Origin: Actinomycetota bacterium | Lineage (GTDB): Bacteria; Actinomycetota; Acidimicrobiia; Acidimicrobiales; VFJN01 | Assembly (NCBI GenBank): GCA_009886035.1 | Contig: VFJN01000080.1 | Span: 1-56,184, forward strand | Direction of reading: 5' to 3' | DNA: 56,184 nucleotides | Part shown: one piece after another, positions 25,568 to 34,502 of the stretch | Numbering within the stretch: the stretch's first letter is position 1 | How the letters are laid out: each line of letters begins with the position of its first letter | The notes under the pieces: generated by a model | The model's database searches: none | What the model saw: the letters and a program-made list of their open reading frames with translations, nothing else | Told to the model about the DNA's origin: nothing | Translations under genes and position numbers: made by a program

Positions 25568-26029
25568 TCAATCCGACTCGAGCTCGGCCTTCATCCGTTC
25601 GAGGGTGGTACGCATGCCGTTGCGGTTCGTCCGTCCGCGAGCCCAGCCCAGTAACCCCCAGTAGAGGCGCATGGCGAGCGTGTCCTTCAGGCGAAACGAC
25701 TCGGTGATATCGGTGCCACCCGCTGGGTTCGCTACCAACGCATAGCGCCAGTTGTTGAGCCCCTTCTCCACCGACTCGCCCACCGTAAAGCCAAAGACCT
25801 GGTCCTGTTCGCACTCGGTGATGACACAGGTTGCCCAGTAGATCGGCCCCTTCTGGTTGCGTTTCACGTGGCCGCGAAAACGCACCCCCACCGCCGGTCC
25901 GGTGGCCCCGTCGAGCCATTCGGCCTCGAACGTCTCGGGGCTGTAGCGCCCGATCTTGGTTACGTCGCTGACAAGGGCCCACACCTCCGCCGGGGTGGCT
26001 TCAATGGTCATGGTCACGGAATCCTGCAT
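25568..26029 (-). CDS. SRPBCC-family (START-like) protein
   Basis: A 153-residue helix-grip protein of the polyketide cyclase/dehydrase type. It opens with MTIEATPAEVWALVSDVTKI and carries the central beta-sheet pattern VGVRFRGHV, ITECEQDQVFGFTV and GTDITESFRLKD with a C-terminal helix (MRTTLERMKAELE). These proteins hold a hydrophobic ligand in the cavity between helix and sheet; the ligand is unknown. It ends 16 bases past the convergent PCD-VOC gene and has its own leaderless box. Confidence 0.85.
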   Translation of the reverse strand: MQDSVTMTIEATPAEVWALVSDVTKIGRYSPETFEAEWLDGATGPAVGVRFRGHVKRNQKGPIYWATCVITECEQDQVFGFTVGESVEKGLNNWRYALVANPAGGTDITESFRLKDTLAMRLYWGLLGWARGRTNRNGMRTTLERMKAELESD

Positions 26030-26036
26030 GGGCAGG

Positions 26037-26042
26037 AACGTA
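26037..26042 (-). promoter_or_regulatory. Leaderless -10 box (TACGTT) of the SRPBCC gene
   Basis: TACGTT on the minus strand, seven bases before ATG 26029. Confidence 0.5.
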
Positions 26043-26050
26043 GTCGCCCG

Positions 26051-27136
26051 TCAGGGCGCTGGGGTGCGAAGGGCGGCAGCCTCCTGCGTCCGGCTGCGAA
26101 CCACGTCGTTGAACGCCTCGCCGGGCCCGACACGATCCCATAGGGCAGGTGGATAAAAGTCGACGTACATGGTGCGCCGACCACCCCCGGCGGTGGGCTC
26201 GGGGGAGGCATGCATGAGGTCGGTGACATGGAGAACGACATCACCCGGTTCGGTGTTTACCGCCAGAACCGGTACGCCATGGAGTTGGCGTTCCCAAAGG
26301 TAAGGCAGTGTCTGGCCGTGACTCCCGGGTACGAGTCGCAGATGCCCCGTGTCGGGCGAGGAACCATTGAGTTGGATGCCGATCGCCGTGGATGGGCAGA
26401 TGATGGCGTGGCCCCCCATGCCGCAGTCCTGGTGCCACGGAATGTTCGACAGGCCACGGGTGCGCCCCGGTACTTTGATGAGCACCGACGCCCCTTCCAT
26501 CCGGTCAGCGGGAGAACGGAGTTGGCGGTCGAGGAGCGTGCCGAGCCGCTCGGTCCGGGGGTCGCACTGGAGGGCGGCGAGCACGTCGGACCGTTGGGTC
26601 GTGTAGATGAGGCGGCACAACACCGCGTTGTCCTGCTCGTCGGTGACCCACCATGACTGGTTGTCGTCGGGTTTTGCCGCCACCGACAGGCGGTCCACCT
26701 CTGCGTTGGCGGCGGCCATTTCGGCTTCGGAGAAGACACCGCCAACGTGGAGGAATCCGGTGGCGGTGAAAAAAGCACGGAGGTCATCGTCGGAGTCGTC
26801 GAGCGTGAACACCCGCTCGAGGTCAAAGGCCGACAGGTCGACGGCGGCGGGGTCGTAGATCGGGATATCGGCATGAAGGAGCCGTAGTTGCGGGTCCCAC
26901 TGCGCCAGCTGGTCGAAGTGCCCCGGATCGATCGTTAGTTCCCCACTGAGTTGCAGGTTGATAAAGGTCCGGATCTGTCCGGTCATGTCTGCCCAGGCCT
27001 CATCGCTGAGCGACACCACCGTGGCGGCACCCTCCACGCCGTCGGTTTCGCTCACCGATCCGTCGTGCTCCCACCGATAGGTGCGCGCGGCCGAGGGCGT
27101 TTGGAAGGCGATCGGATCCAGTGATAACGGCGACAT
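26051..27136 (-). CDS. Phytanoyl-CoA dioxygenase family protein
   Basis: A 361-residue Fe(II)/2-oxoglutarate oxygenase. Residues 1-120 are a less-conserved lead-in. The jelly-roll core has FFTATGFLHVGGVFSEAEM, iron ligands in WHQDCGMGGH (HxD), the distal His in HVTDLMHASPEPT and the 2-oxoglutarate arginine in GGRRTMYVDF. It would hydroxylate an aliphatic or acyl-CoA substrate. Nine bases after the LLM gene stop, so the two are probably one operon transcribed from 28069. No PTS or membrane segment. Confidence 0.88.
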   Translation of the reverse strand: MSPLSLDPIAFQTPSAARTYRWEHDGSVSETDGVEGAATVVSLSDEAWADMTGQIRTFINLQLSGELTIDPGHFDQLAQWDPQLRLLHADIPIYDPAAVDLSAFDLERVFTLDDSDDDLRAFFTATGFLHVGGVFSEAEMAAANAEVDRLSVAAKPDDNQSWWVTDEQDNAVLCRLIYTTQRSDVLAALQCDPRTERLGTLLDRQLRSPADRMEGASVLIKVPGRTRGLSNIPWHQDCGMGGHAIICPSTAIGIQLNGSSPDTGHLRLVPGSHGQTLPYLWERQLHGVPVLAVNTEPGDVVLHVTDLMHASPEPTAGGGRRTMYVDFYPPALWDRVGPGEAFNDVVRSRTQEAAALRTPAP

Positions 27137-27145
27137 CGTCGGGCC

Positions 27146-28069
27146 TCAGCCTCGGGCAAGGTCGATGAGTAGGGCCCGGGTGGGTGCGGCATCGGCTGGA
27201 TCCACCACGAATTCGAGGGCGGAGAAGTCGGTGGCTCCGGCCGCCGCGAAGGCGGCGAGCCCGGAACGCACCTCGTCTTCGCTGCCGATGAGCGACACAT
27301 CCGCCGGGCCACCGGCACCTTCGGTATCCATAACCCCGCGATACGACGGCAGGTCGTTGTATCCCTCCAGGAGCGAGGCGACCATCGCCTTCACCTCATC
27401 AGGTTTGGTGGTGACACACACCGGCACGCTGGCGACGATACGCGGCGGTGGTTGTCCGGCCTCGGTGGCGGCAGCATCGAGGGCGGGTTTGATCTGTTCG
27501 GCAATGGCTTTGGGTCCGCTCAGCCAAAGGATGGAGCCGGCGGTTCGCTCACCGGCGAGCCGGAGCATGCGAGGGCCCATGGCGGCGAGCATCACGGTGG
27601 GGGATTCGATGGTGGGGGCGCCGCCGATACCGTCGCTCTCCGCCGACCAGATGTCGCCGGTGAAGGACACCTTGCGATCGGTGAGGGCGGGGAGCAGCAC
27701 CTGCAGGTACTCATCCATGTGCTTGGCCGGGTTGGCGAAGGGGATCTTGAGCGTTCCTTCGATGCTCGACTTGTGGGCGAGCCCAATGCCCAGCACGAGG
27801 CGCGGCCCGATGGCCTCCTGCACGGTGAGGGCCTGGGCCGCCAGCATGAGCGGATGCCGGGGCCAGGTGGGGATCACGGCGGTGCCGAGTTCGATGGTGC
27901 TCGTGCCCGCCCCCATCACGGCGATGGCGGTGAGGGCATCGGGGACGGCGAGTTGAGCCAGCCAGTAGGTGGCGAAGCCATCGGCTTCGGCTTGCGCGGC
28001 GTGGTCGACGATGGCCCCGAGAGGGGCCCCCATCGCGATGAGGCTGGATCCGTTGATTCCGATTTTCAT
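27146..28069 (-). CDS. LLM-class F420-dependent oxidoreductase
   Basis: A 307-residue luciferase-like monooxygenase-fold protein: GFATYWLAQLAVPDALT, IELGTAVIPTWPRHPLMLAA, GPRLVLGIGLAHKSSIEG and PTVMLAAMGPRMLRLAGERT. This is the pattern of TIGR03564-type F420-dependent oxidoreductases. A weak CATGAT six bases before the ATG may be its -10. It leads a two-gene unit with the PhyH dioxygenase and may reduce or oxidise the same lipid substrate; that link is inference. Confidence 0.88.
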   Translation of the reverse strand: MKIGINGSSLIAMGAPLGAIVDHAAQAEADGFATYWLAQLAVPDALTAIAVMGAGTSTIELGTAVIPTWPRHPLMLAAQALTVQEAIGPRLVLGIGLAHKSSIEGTLKIPFANPAKHMDEYLQVLLPALTDRKVSFTGDIWSAESDGIGGAPTIESPTVMLAAMGPRMLRLAGERTAGSILWLSGPKAIAEQIKPALDAAATEAGQPPPRIVASVPVCVTTKPDEVKAMVASLLEGYNDLPSYRGVMDTEGAGGPADVSLIGSEDEVRSGLAAFAAAGATDFSALEFVVDPADAAPTRALLIDLARG

Positions 28070-28159
28070 CCGTGCATCATGCCCTGATTCGTCCCCGCCG
28101 GCACGGGCCGCCGCGGGGGATCGGACGTCGATCCCGGGCTACCCCGGGCAGGTCTGCTC

Positions 28160-28165
28160 TAGGTT
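28160..28165 (+). promoter_or_regulatory. Leaderless -10 box (TAGGTT) of the acyl-CoA dehydrogenase
   Basis: TAGGTT, six bases (tttgac), then ATG 28172. No ribosome-binding site precedes the start. Confidence 0.6.
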
Positions 28166-28171
28166 TTTGAC

Positions 28172-29431
28172 ATGGACTTTGAGATTCCGGCAGAGATCGA
28201 AGCCACCCTTGGCGCCCTCGACGCCTTCATCGCGGCCGAGATCGCCCCGCTGCAGGCCCAGGACGACAATGAGCGTTTCTTTGACCATCGCCGTGAGTAC
28301 TCGCGCACGGACTTCGATCACGACGGCGTGCCTCGGGCCGATTGGGAGGAACTGCTGGCCGAGATGCGACGTCGGGCCGACGCCGCCGGGTGGCTCCGGC
28401 TCGCTCTCCCGGCGGAGTTTGGTGGCCGAGACGCCAGCAACCTCGAGATGGCGTTCATCCGCGAGCACCTGGCCCATAAGGGGCTCGGGCTGTTCAACGA
28501 TCTCCAGAACGAGAGCTCGGTGGTGGGCAATTTCCCCACGGTACTGATGATGCGCGACTTCGGAACCGAGGCCCAGAAGGCCGAGTGGATGCCCGGTTTC
28601 CTGGCCGGCACCCGACGGCTGGCCTTCGGCCTCACTGAACCCAACCATGGGTCCGACGCCACCTTCCTCGAGACCACCGCCGTGGCCGATGGCGACGAGT
28701 GGGTGCTCAACGGCCACAAGCGCTTCAATTCGGGGCTCCATCACGCTACCCACGACATCATCTTTGCCCGTACCTCCGGCGAGCACGGTTCGCCGGTAGG
28801 AATCAGCGCGTTCCTCGTACCGTGCGACGCGTCCGGTTTCTCGGTGGACTACTTCTGGTGGACCTTCAACATGCCCACCGACCACGCCGAGGTCACCATG
28901 ACCGACGTGCGCGTGGGGGGCGACGCGCTCTTCGGACGCCTTGATCACGGATTGGAATTGGTCCAGTTGTTCGTGCACGAGAACCGGATCCGCCAGGCGG
29001 CGTCTTCGCTGGGGGCGGCCCAGTACTGCATCGACGAAGCGGTGGCGTATGCCAACGGCCGCACCACCTGGAGCCAGGTGCTGTCCACCAACCAGGGCAT
29101 CCAGTTTCCTTTGGTCGAACTACACACCGAGGCGGCGATGTTGCGCCAACTGATCCGCATGACGGCCTGGCAGATGGACCGCCACCACCACATGGAGCTC
29201 ACCCATCAGGTGGCGATGTGTAACTACCGCGCCAACCGCTTGGCCTGCGACGCCGCCGATCGCGCCATGCAAACCTGTGGCGGGGTGGGCTACAGCCGCC
29301 ACATGCCCTTCGAGCACATCTATCGCCACCACCGTCGCTATCGCATCACCGAGGGCTCCGAGGAGATCCAGATGCGCAAGGTGGCCCAGCAGCTCTTCGG
29401 CTTCCGTGGCCGCTCCACCACCGCAACCTGA
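28172..29431 (+). CDS. Acyl-CoA dehydrogenase family protein
   Basis: A 419-residue FAD enzyme of the acyl-CoA dehydrogenase family. The middle domain shows FGLTEPNHGSDATFLETTA and GDEWVLNGHKRFNSG; the C-terminal bundle shows HENRIRQAASSLGAAQYCID, MQTCGGVGYSRHMPFEHIYR and YRITEGSEEIQMRKVAQQLF, which are FAD and dimer contacts. Not closely similar to the acyl-CoA dehydrogenase at 4596, so a separate specificity is likely. Single gene with its own leaderless promoter; 102 bases before the SDR. Confidence 0.92.
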   Translation: MDFEIPAEIEATLGALDAFIAAEIAPLQAQDDNERFFDHRREYSRTDFDHDGVPRADWEELLAEMRRRADAAGWLRLALPAEFGGRDASNLEMAFIREHLAHKGLGLFNDLQNESSVVGNFPTVLMMRDFGTEAQKAEWMPGFLAGTRRLAFGLTEPNHGSDATFLETTAVADGDEWVLNGHKRFNSGLHHATHDIIFARTSGEHGSPVGISAFLVPCDASGFSVDYFWWTFNMPTDHAEVTMTDVRVGGDALFGRLDHGLELVQLFVHENRIRQAASSLGAAQYCIDEAVAYANGRTTWSQVLSTNQGIQFPLVELHTEAAMLRQLIRMTAWQMDRHHHMELTHQVAMCNYRANRLACDAADRAMQTCGGVGYSRHMPFEHIYRHHRRYRITEGSEEIQMRKVAQQLFGFRGRSTTAT

Positions 29432-29492
29432 ATCCTCGGCCAGGGCGACAATCGATGGAGGCCAGACGATCACTGCCTCGCTGGGTTGAGCC

Positions 29493-29516
29493 GTCACTTC
29501 GCGTCACGAAGGTGAC
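29493..29516. promoter_or_regulatory. Imperfect inverted repeat before the SDR gene
   Basis: GTCAC-TTCG and CGAAGGTGAC are inverted copies around a 5-base centre, with one bulged base, 17 bases upstream of ATG 29534. Candidate operator or short hairpin; no adjacent regulator gene. Confidence 0.3.
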
Positions 29517-29533
29517 AATGCGAGGATAGGGGG

Positions 29534-30457
29534 ATGGCTAAGTGGACCTCCGTCGATATCCCCGATCAAACCGGGCAAACCATCATGATCACGGGAGCCA
29601 ACAGTGGCTTGGGTCGGCGCGCCTCGGAGGCATTGGCCGCCAAGGGTGCTCGGGTGCTGATGGCCTGCCGCGACGAACGGCGGGCCAAGGCCGCCCTGGA
29701 GGAGGTGAAGGTCCACGCCACCGGCCCGGCGCCGGAGATACGCACGCTGGATCTGGCGTCGCTGGCGTCGGTGCGTGCCTGTGCCGCCGGTTTGATCGAC
29801 GAACTCGACCACCTCGATGTGGTGATGAACAACGCTGGGGTCATGGCCGTACCGCGGGCTATCACCGACGATGGCTTCGAGTTGCAGTTGGCCACCAATC
29901 ACCTCGGTCACTTTGCTCTCACGGGCCTCCTCCTGCCCGTCTTGCTCGCCGCCCCTGCGCCCCGGGTGATCAGCGTGTCATCCAACGCCCACAAGTTTGG
30001 GAAAATTCACTTCGACGACCTGTTCTTCGAGCACCACCGTTACGGCCGTTGGTCCGCCTACTCCCAGTCGAAGTTGGCCAACCTGCTCTTCAGCCGCGAA
30101 CTCCAGCGCCAGGCGTCAGAGCACGACACGGCCCTCATCGCCGCCGCCGCCCATCCGGGTTGGGCCGCCACCAACCTCAGTGCCGGCCCCACCCTGGGGG
30201 CGGGATTCCTCAAGCCACTGACCCGGTTGGAAACGTTTTTCGGGCAGCCGGATCATATGGGCGCGCTCCCGCAGCTCTACGCCGCCACCATGCCCACTGT
30301 TGTGGCCGACGACTACTGGGGGCCGGACTCCCTCGGCGAGTCCCGGGGGCACCCCACCCGCGTGGGGCGACGCGCCAGTGCGCTCGACTCGGTGGCGGCC
30401 AGCCGCCTGTGGAACCGCAGCGAAGAACTCACCGGCGTTGCCTACCGCTGGTCCTGA
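29534..30457 (+). CDS. Short-chain dehydrogenase (retinol-dehydrogenase-like)
   Basis: A 307-residue SDR with TGANSGLGRRASEALAAKGA for NADP binding, MNNAGVMAVP, active-site YSQSKLANLLF and AAHPGWAATNLSA. The spacing YSQSKLAN is typical of the RDH/WWOX-like branch acting on lipophilic alcohols or ketones. A G-rich AGGGGG directly precedes the ATG. It is convergent with the alpha/beta hydrolase, with 19 bases between stops. Confidence 0.9.
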   Translation: MAKWTSVDIPDQTGQTIMITGANSGLGRRASEALAAKGARVLMACRDERRAKAALEEVKVHATGPAPEIRTLDLASLASVRACAAGLIDELDHLDVVMNNAGVMAVPRAITDDGFELQLATNHLGHFALTGLLLPVLLAAPAPRVISVSSNAHKFGKIHFDDLFFEHHRYGRWSAYSQSKLANLLFSRELQRQASEHDTALIAAAAHPGWAATNLSAGPTLGAGFLKPLTRLETFFGQPDHMGALPQLYAATMPTVVADDYWGPDSLGESRGHPTRVGRRASALDSVAASRLWNRSEELTGVAYRWS

Positions 30458-30476
30458 AAACGGGTCGCCATCGCCC

Positions 30477-31376
30477 TCAGATAATGAAGTCGGTAATGAG
30501 ATGGGCGAGGTGGATCGGGTCGTCGCCCTGGACGCTGTGACCGGCTTCGACGACGTGCTCGATCCGGGCGGTGGGTTGGCGACGGCGGAGTTCGGCCTCT
30601 GCCTCGTCGTCCACCACTGAACCCGGGCGCATCCCCCGCACGAGCATGAGCGGCACCGAGATCCGCTCGAGGGCATCCCACAGGTCTTCGGTGGGTAGGG
30701 CATGTTCTGCGTCGGTGCCGGCCTCTCGGAAGCGCCGGTAGCGCCACACCCAGGAACCGTCGTCGCGCGGCATGGCGTTGTGGAGAATGCCCCGGCGGAG
30801 GGACGACTCCGAACGGGTGGGATTGAACTCGATGGTGCGGGCGAGAAGTTCGTCGAAGTCGGCGAAGCTTTCGGGACCGTTGATGAACGCCACGATGGCC
30901 GCCGCACCGGGTCCTTCCACGCGCGGGGTGACGTCGACCAGTACGACCCGGCGCACGAGATCAGGATGGGCATCGGCCAAGGCAATGGTGGTGAGCCCAC
31001 CCAGCGACATGCCCACTACCGCAGTGGCGGATGGGGCGAGGGCGGCGATCACCTGGGCCACGTCCTGGGCGTTGCGGCGCACGTCGAGGCTCCCTTCGGC
31101 GGGGGCATCGGAGTGGCCGTGACCGGGGAGGTCGATGGCCAGCAGGCTACGGCCGAGGGCGAGGGCGACGGTGTCCCACGTGTGGGCATTCTGGGCGCCG
31201 CCATGAAGCAGAACCACCTCTGGGGTTGTTTCTCCCCACACCAGTGCACTCAGCTGGCGATCGGGGGCCACCGTGAACCGCTCCCGGCGCACGACCGGCG
31301 GCCCGGGATAGGGGAGACCAAACTCCGTGGCGTTCTCTTGAAACAGCCCGAACTCGTCATAGGGCACCATTGTCAT
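30477..31376 (-). CDS. Alpha/beta hydrolase
   Basis: A 299-residue serine hydrolase. The oxyanion region is VVLLHGGAQNAHTWD, the nucleophile elbow GMSLGGLTTIALAD, and the catalytic His is in EAGHSVQGDDPIHLAHL. It resembles esterase/haloperoxidase-type hydrolases. ATG 31376 is chosen because TACGTT sits seven bases upstream; the ORF track start at 31397 includes that box. Divergent from another alpha/beta hydrolase across 77 bases, though the two are not close in sequence. Confidence 0.87.
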   Translation of the reverse strand: MTMVPYDEFGLFQENATEFGLPYPGPPVVRRERFTVAPDRQLSALVWGETTPEVVLLHGGAQNAHTWDTVALALGRSLLAIDLPGHGHSDAPAEGSLDVRRNAQDVAQVIAALAPSATAVVGMSLGGLTTIALADAHPDLVRRVVLVDVTPRVEGPGAAAIVAFINGPESFADFDELLARTIEFNPTRSESSLRRGILHNAMPRDDGSWVWRYRRFREAGTDAEHALPTEDLWDALERISVPLMLVRGMRPGSVVDDEAEAELRRRQPTARIEHVVEAGHSVQGDDPIHLAHLITDFII

Positions 31377-31383
31377 GCTGGTG

Positions 31384-31389
31384 AACGTA
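31384..31389 (-). promoter_or_regulatory. Leaderless -10 box (TACGTT) of the minus-strand hydrolase
   Basis: TACGTT, seven bases, ATG 31376 on the minus strand; resolves the start of the gene. Confidence 0.5.
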
Positions 31390-31453
31390 TCCTCCATTCG
31401 TGCCGCAGGCCTTGCTCACCGACCCTCGCCGCCCGCTCCGGAGGATCTGAGCG

Positions 31454-32344
31454 GTGGGGAACATCACTGCCGCTCGCTTCGAGGGCACGGTGCCGGTGCG
31501 CGATGGTCGCAAACTGGGGGTGGCCGAGTTCGGCACTCCTCACGGGCAGACGGTGGTCTGGTTCCACGGCACCCCGGGCGCCCGGCGGCAGATCCCCGAG
31601 GAGGCCCGGCGCATCGCCCAATCCCGCGACCTGCGCATCCTCGGGCTTGATCGCCCCGGCGTGGGCTGGTCGCCGGCGCATCGCTATGGCTGCGTCTTCG
31701 ACTTCGTAGCCGACGTTGAGATGGTGGTGGACCACCTTGGCATCGGAAATTTCTCGGTGGTGGGTCTCTCCGGCGGCGGGCCCTACGCCCTCGCGGTGGC
31801 CGCCGGCCTGGCCGATCGTGTTCGCTCGGTGGGGATTCTCGACGGCGTGGTACCCACCGTGGGGCCTGATGCCGTGCCGGGAGGGGTGGTGGGGTTGGCG
31901 AAGGTAGTGGCGCCGCTCCTGCCGGTGATTCGCCGACCCGCCGGCTGGGCGCTGACCGTCTTGATGCGGGCGTCGAAGCCGTTCGGATCACGAGGCCTCG
32001 ATCTCTATGCCGCTTTGTCGCCGCCGGGGGACCGAGCCGTGCTGCGGCGGGCGGACGTCAAAGAGATGTTCCTCGACGACCTCGCCACCAACGGCGGCCA
32101 CAGCATGCGGGCGATCGTGGACGACGGGATTCTGTTCACGAAAGACTGGGGCTTCGATCCCGGGGTCATCGATGTGCCGGTGTGGTGGTGGCACGGCCGT
32201 GACGACCACATCGTGCCCGCCGCCCACGCCGAGCATTTTGTGCCGTCCTTGCGCCACGGCACCCTCTTCGTGCGCGAGGGCGAAAGCCACCTCGGCGGGC
32301 TAGCGATCGCCGGCGAAGTGCTCGACACCGTGTTGGATTGGTAG
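31454..32344 (+). CDS. Alpha/beta hydrolase
   Basis: A 296-residue alpha/beta hydrolase with GTG start; GGAGGA lies eight bases upstream. Landmarks are VVWFHGTPGARRQIPEEAR, the nucleophile elbow GLSGGGPYALAVAA, the acid segment WWWHGRDDHIVP and the histidine in REGESHLGGLA. The HGTPGxR and GxSxGGPYA pattern belongs to the proline-iminopeptidase/epoxide-hydrolase-like group. Substrate unknown. Confidence 0.87.
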   Translation: MGNITAARFEGTVPVRDGRKLGVAEFGTPHGQTVVWFHGTPGARRQIPEEARRIAQSRDLRILGLDRPGVGWSPAHRYGCVFDFVADVEMVVDHLGIGNFSVVGLSGGGPYALAVAAGLADRVRSVGILDGVVPTVGPDAVPGGVVGLAKVVAPLLPVIRRPAGWALTVLMRASKPFGSRGLDLYAALSPPGDRAVLRRADVKEMFLDDLATNGGHSMRAIVDDGILFTKDWGFDPGVIDVPVWWWHGRDDHIVPAAHAEHFVPSLRHGTLFVREGESHLGGLAIAGEVLDTVLDW

Positions 32345-32370
32345 CTGATGGGCCCGTCACCGCCCTGTCC

Positions 32371-32376
32371 TACGCT
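32371..32376 (+). promoter_or_regulatory. Leaderless -10 box (TACGCT) of the SDR gene
   Basis: TACGCT, six bases (attgat), ATG 32383. Selects this start over the ORF track's 32338, which lies within the preceding gene. Confidence 0.6.
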
Positions 32377-32382
32377 ATTGAT

Positions 32383-33210
32383 ATGACCCTGCCGATCCCC
32401 GCTCCCGACTGCACCGCGCTGATCACCGGGGCATCGGCCGGCATCGGCGTGGAACTGGCCCGGGCACTGGCGCGCCGGGGTCACGGGGTGACCCTGGTGG
32501 CCCGTCGCGAAGATCGCCTGCGGACACTGGCGGAGGAACTGACGTCCTCGACCGGTGTGCGCGCCGAGGTGATCGTGGCCGATGTGTCTGATGACGCGGC
32601 GCGCTCGGCGATTTCCACCACGCTCCGCGAACGCGGCCTCCAGGTTCAGGTGCTGGTGAACAACGCCGGTGTATCCACCATGGGGCCGGTGCATCTGAGC
32701 GAGCCCCAGAGCGAGATCGCCATGATTCGCCTCGACGTCGAGGCGGTGGCCCACCTTTGCAGTCTGTTTGTGCCGGGGATGGTGGCGCGCGGCACAGGGG
32801 CGGTGCTCAACGTGGCCTCCGTCGCTGCCTTTCAGCCACTGCCCGGTCAGGCCGGGTACGGCGGGTGCAAGGCGTTCGTGTTGTCGTACTCGCAGGCCAT
32901 GGCCGAGGAACTACGTCACCACGGAGTGAGCGTGACCGCGGTGTGTCCCGGCCCGGTGGAAACGGAGTTTGCGGTGGCCTCGGGGATGGGCGAGGCCGAG
33001 GCGGCGGCGGCGGCCGAGGCGCTTCCGTCGTTCATGTGGGTGAGCGCCACCGAGGTGGCGCTCCAGGCTCTGGCCGCGCTCGACAAGGGCCGGGATGTCT
33101 TGATCCCGGGGCGGCCAAATCACCTGGCCGTGGTGGCGGCTCGGGCCGTACCCCGCCGGGTGCTCCTCCGGTTGGTGGCCCGCCGTCATCCGGCGCTGAA
33201 CCGAACCTAG
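32383..33210 (+). CDS. Short-chain dehydrogenase/reductase (DltE/YqjQ-like)
   Basis: A 275-residue SDR with TGASAGIGVELARALARRGH, VNNAGVSTMGP, NVASVAAFQPLPGQ, catalytic YGGCKAF (YxxxK) and CPGPVETEF. The C-terminal extension (ARAVPRRVLLRLVARRHP) is basic and amphipathic, as in membrane-associated SDRs of the 17-beta-HSD-like branch. A leaderless box gives the start. The next gene begins 10 bases downstream but has its own box that overlaps this stop codon. Confidence 0.9.
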   Translation: MTLPIPAPDCTALITGASAGIGVELARALARRGHGVTLVARREDRLRTLAEELTSSTGVRAEVIVADVSDDAARSAISTTLRERGLQVQVLVNNAGVSTMGPVHLSEPQSEIAMIRLDVEAVAHLCSLFVPGMVARGTGAVLNVASVAAFQPLPGQAGYGGCKAFVLSYSQAMAEELRHHGVSVTAVCPGPVETEFAVASGMGEAEAAAAAEALPSFMWVSATEVALQALAALDKGRDVLIPGRPNHLAVVAARAVPRRVLLRLVARRHPALNRT

Positions 33211-33213
33211 GGT
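33208..33213 (+). promoter_or_regulatory. Leaderless -10 box (TAGGGT) of the amidohydrolase
   Basis: TAGGGT begins at the stop codon of the SDR and stands seven bases before ATG 33221. Confidence 0.45.
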
Positions 33214-33220
33214 GATGGCT

Positions 33221-34405
33221 ATGGAGGATCTCGCCCATCCCATTTGGGACGCCGACAACCACTACTACGAGGCGCTCGATGCCTTCACCCGGCATCTCGA
33301 TCCCGCTCTCGGGCCGCGCGCCGTGCAGTGGGCCACCATCGACGGCCGGCAGTATCACGTGCTCGGGGGCAAGGTCAGCCGTGCGGTGACCAACGCCACG
33401 TTCGACCCGATCTCCAAGCCCGGGTGTCTGAGCGAGTACTTCCGGGGCAACCCCCAGGGCGCCAACCCGATTGAGTTGCTGCGCGACCACGAACCGATTC
33501 GCGCTGAGTACCGCTCTCCGGCGGCGCGCCTTGGCGTGCTCGATGAGCAGGGCCTCGAGGGATGTTTCTTGTTTCCCACGTTGGGAATGATCTATGAGGA
33601 ACCGCTCAAGGACGATCCTTTCGCCGTGTGCGCCACCTTCCGGGCCTTCAACCGGTGGCTGGCCGAGGACTGGCCGTTCGATTACCACGGGCGCATTCTC
33701 ACGGCCCCCTATCTCACGCTCGCTGATGACCAGTGGGCGGTGGAGGAACTTGAGTGGGCTATCGATCAGGGTGCTCGCCTCATCGTGATGCGAGCCGCCG
33801 CGCCCACCACCGTCACTGGGATACGCAGTCCGTTCGATGCGGCTTACGACCCGTTCTGGGCTCGGGTTAATGAGGCGGGCATCACCCTGGTGGTTCACGC
33901 CGGCGACAGCGGCCGGTCATCGAACGGCTTCGCTCGCGACGGGTTTGCGGCCAACTTCAGCCAGGGTGATTTCCGGCCCACCCTCAAGAGCTTCCACATC
34001 GAAGATGCCGTCCACGACTTTCTCCTGTCGATGACTCTCGCTGGTCACTTCGTGAAGTTCCCGAACCTACGGGTGGCTTCGATCGAAAACGGCGCCGAGT
34101 TTCTGCCCGACCTGTTCCGCAAACTGCGCTCGCAGGACAAGAAGCTCCCGGGCTATTTCGGGGAGGACCCGGTGGAGCAGTTCCGCCGGCACGTGTGGGT
34201 GAATCCCTTCTGGGAGGATGATCTGGAGACGCTGGTGGCCCTGATGGGGGCCGACCGGGTGATCTTCGGTTCAGACTGGCCCCACATCGAGGCCCTGCCG
34301 CACCCCCTTGACTACGTGGCGGATACCCAGCCGCTGTCGCCGGAGGATCGGCGGCTCGTGCTGCACCAGAATGCGGTCGATTTGGCGGCCCCTCGCCCGC
34401 TCTGA
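33221..34405 (+). CDS. Amidohydrolase family protein (ACMSD-like metal-dependent hydrolase)
   Basis: A 394-residue TIM-barrel protein. The N-terminal metal motif is degenerate: IWDADNHYYE in place of DxHxH. Later ligands are present as VVHAGDSG and the conserved FGSDWPHIEALP near the C-terminus. This is the ACMSD/uncharacterised amidohydrolase-2 group common in actinobacteria that degrade steroids and aromatics. Four candidate starts exist; ATG 33221 (MEDLAHP) fits the leaderless box. Confidence 0.85.
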   Translation: MEDLAHPIWDADNHYYEALDAFTRHLDPALGPRAVQWATIDGRQYHVLGGKVSRAVTNATFDPISKPGCLSEYFRGNPQGANPIELLRDHEPIRAEYRSPAARLGVLDEQGLEGCFLFPTLGMIYEEPLKDDPFAVCATFRAFNRWLAEDWPFDYHGRILTAPYLTLADDQWAVEELEWAIDQGARLIVMRAAAPTTVTGIRSPFDAAYDPFWARVNEAGITLVVHAGDSGRSSNGFARDGFAANFSQGDFRPTLKSFHIEDAVHDFLLSMTLAGHFVKFPNLRVASIENGAEFLPDLFRKLRSQDKKLPGYFGEDPVEQFRRHVWVNPFWEDDLETLVALMGADRVIFGSDWPHIEALPHPLDYVADTQPLSPEDRRLVLHQNAVDLAAPRPL

Positions 34406-34425
34406 GCGTTCCCGGGGGTGAAATT

Positions 34426-34491
34426 CTGGCAATGGGGGTGGAAAGGCGTATCCTTCCCACAGAGCCGGTGGCGCTAATCCAGAGCCACCAA
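34426..34491 (+). promoter_or_regulatory. Possible promoter and 5' leader hairpin of the SNF2 gene
   Basis: CTGGCA (34426-34431), 17 bases, TATCCT (34449-34454) resembles a sigma-70-type promoter. The implied leader holds GGTGGC...GCCACC (34468-34490), a 6-bp stem that ends 12 bases before ATG 34503. Unlike most first genes here this one would have a leader of about 40 bases. Confidence 0.35.
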
Positions 34492-34502
34492 CTCTGCTCT
34501 GC

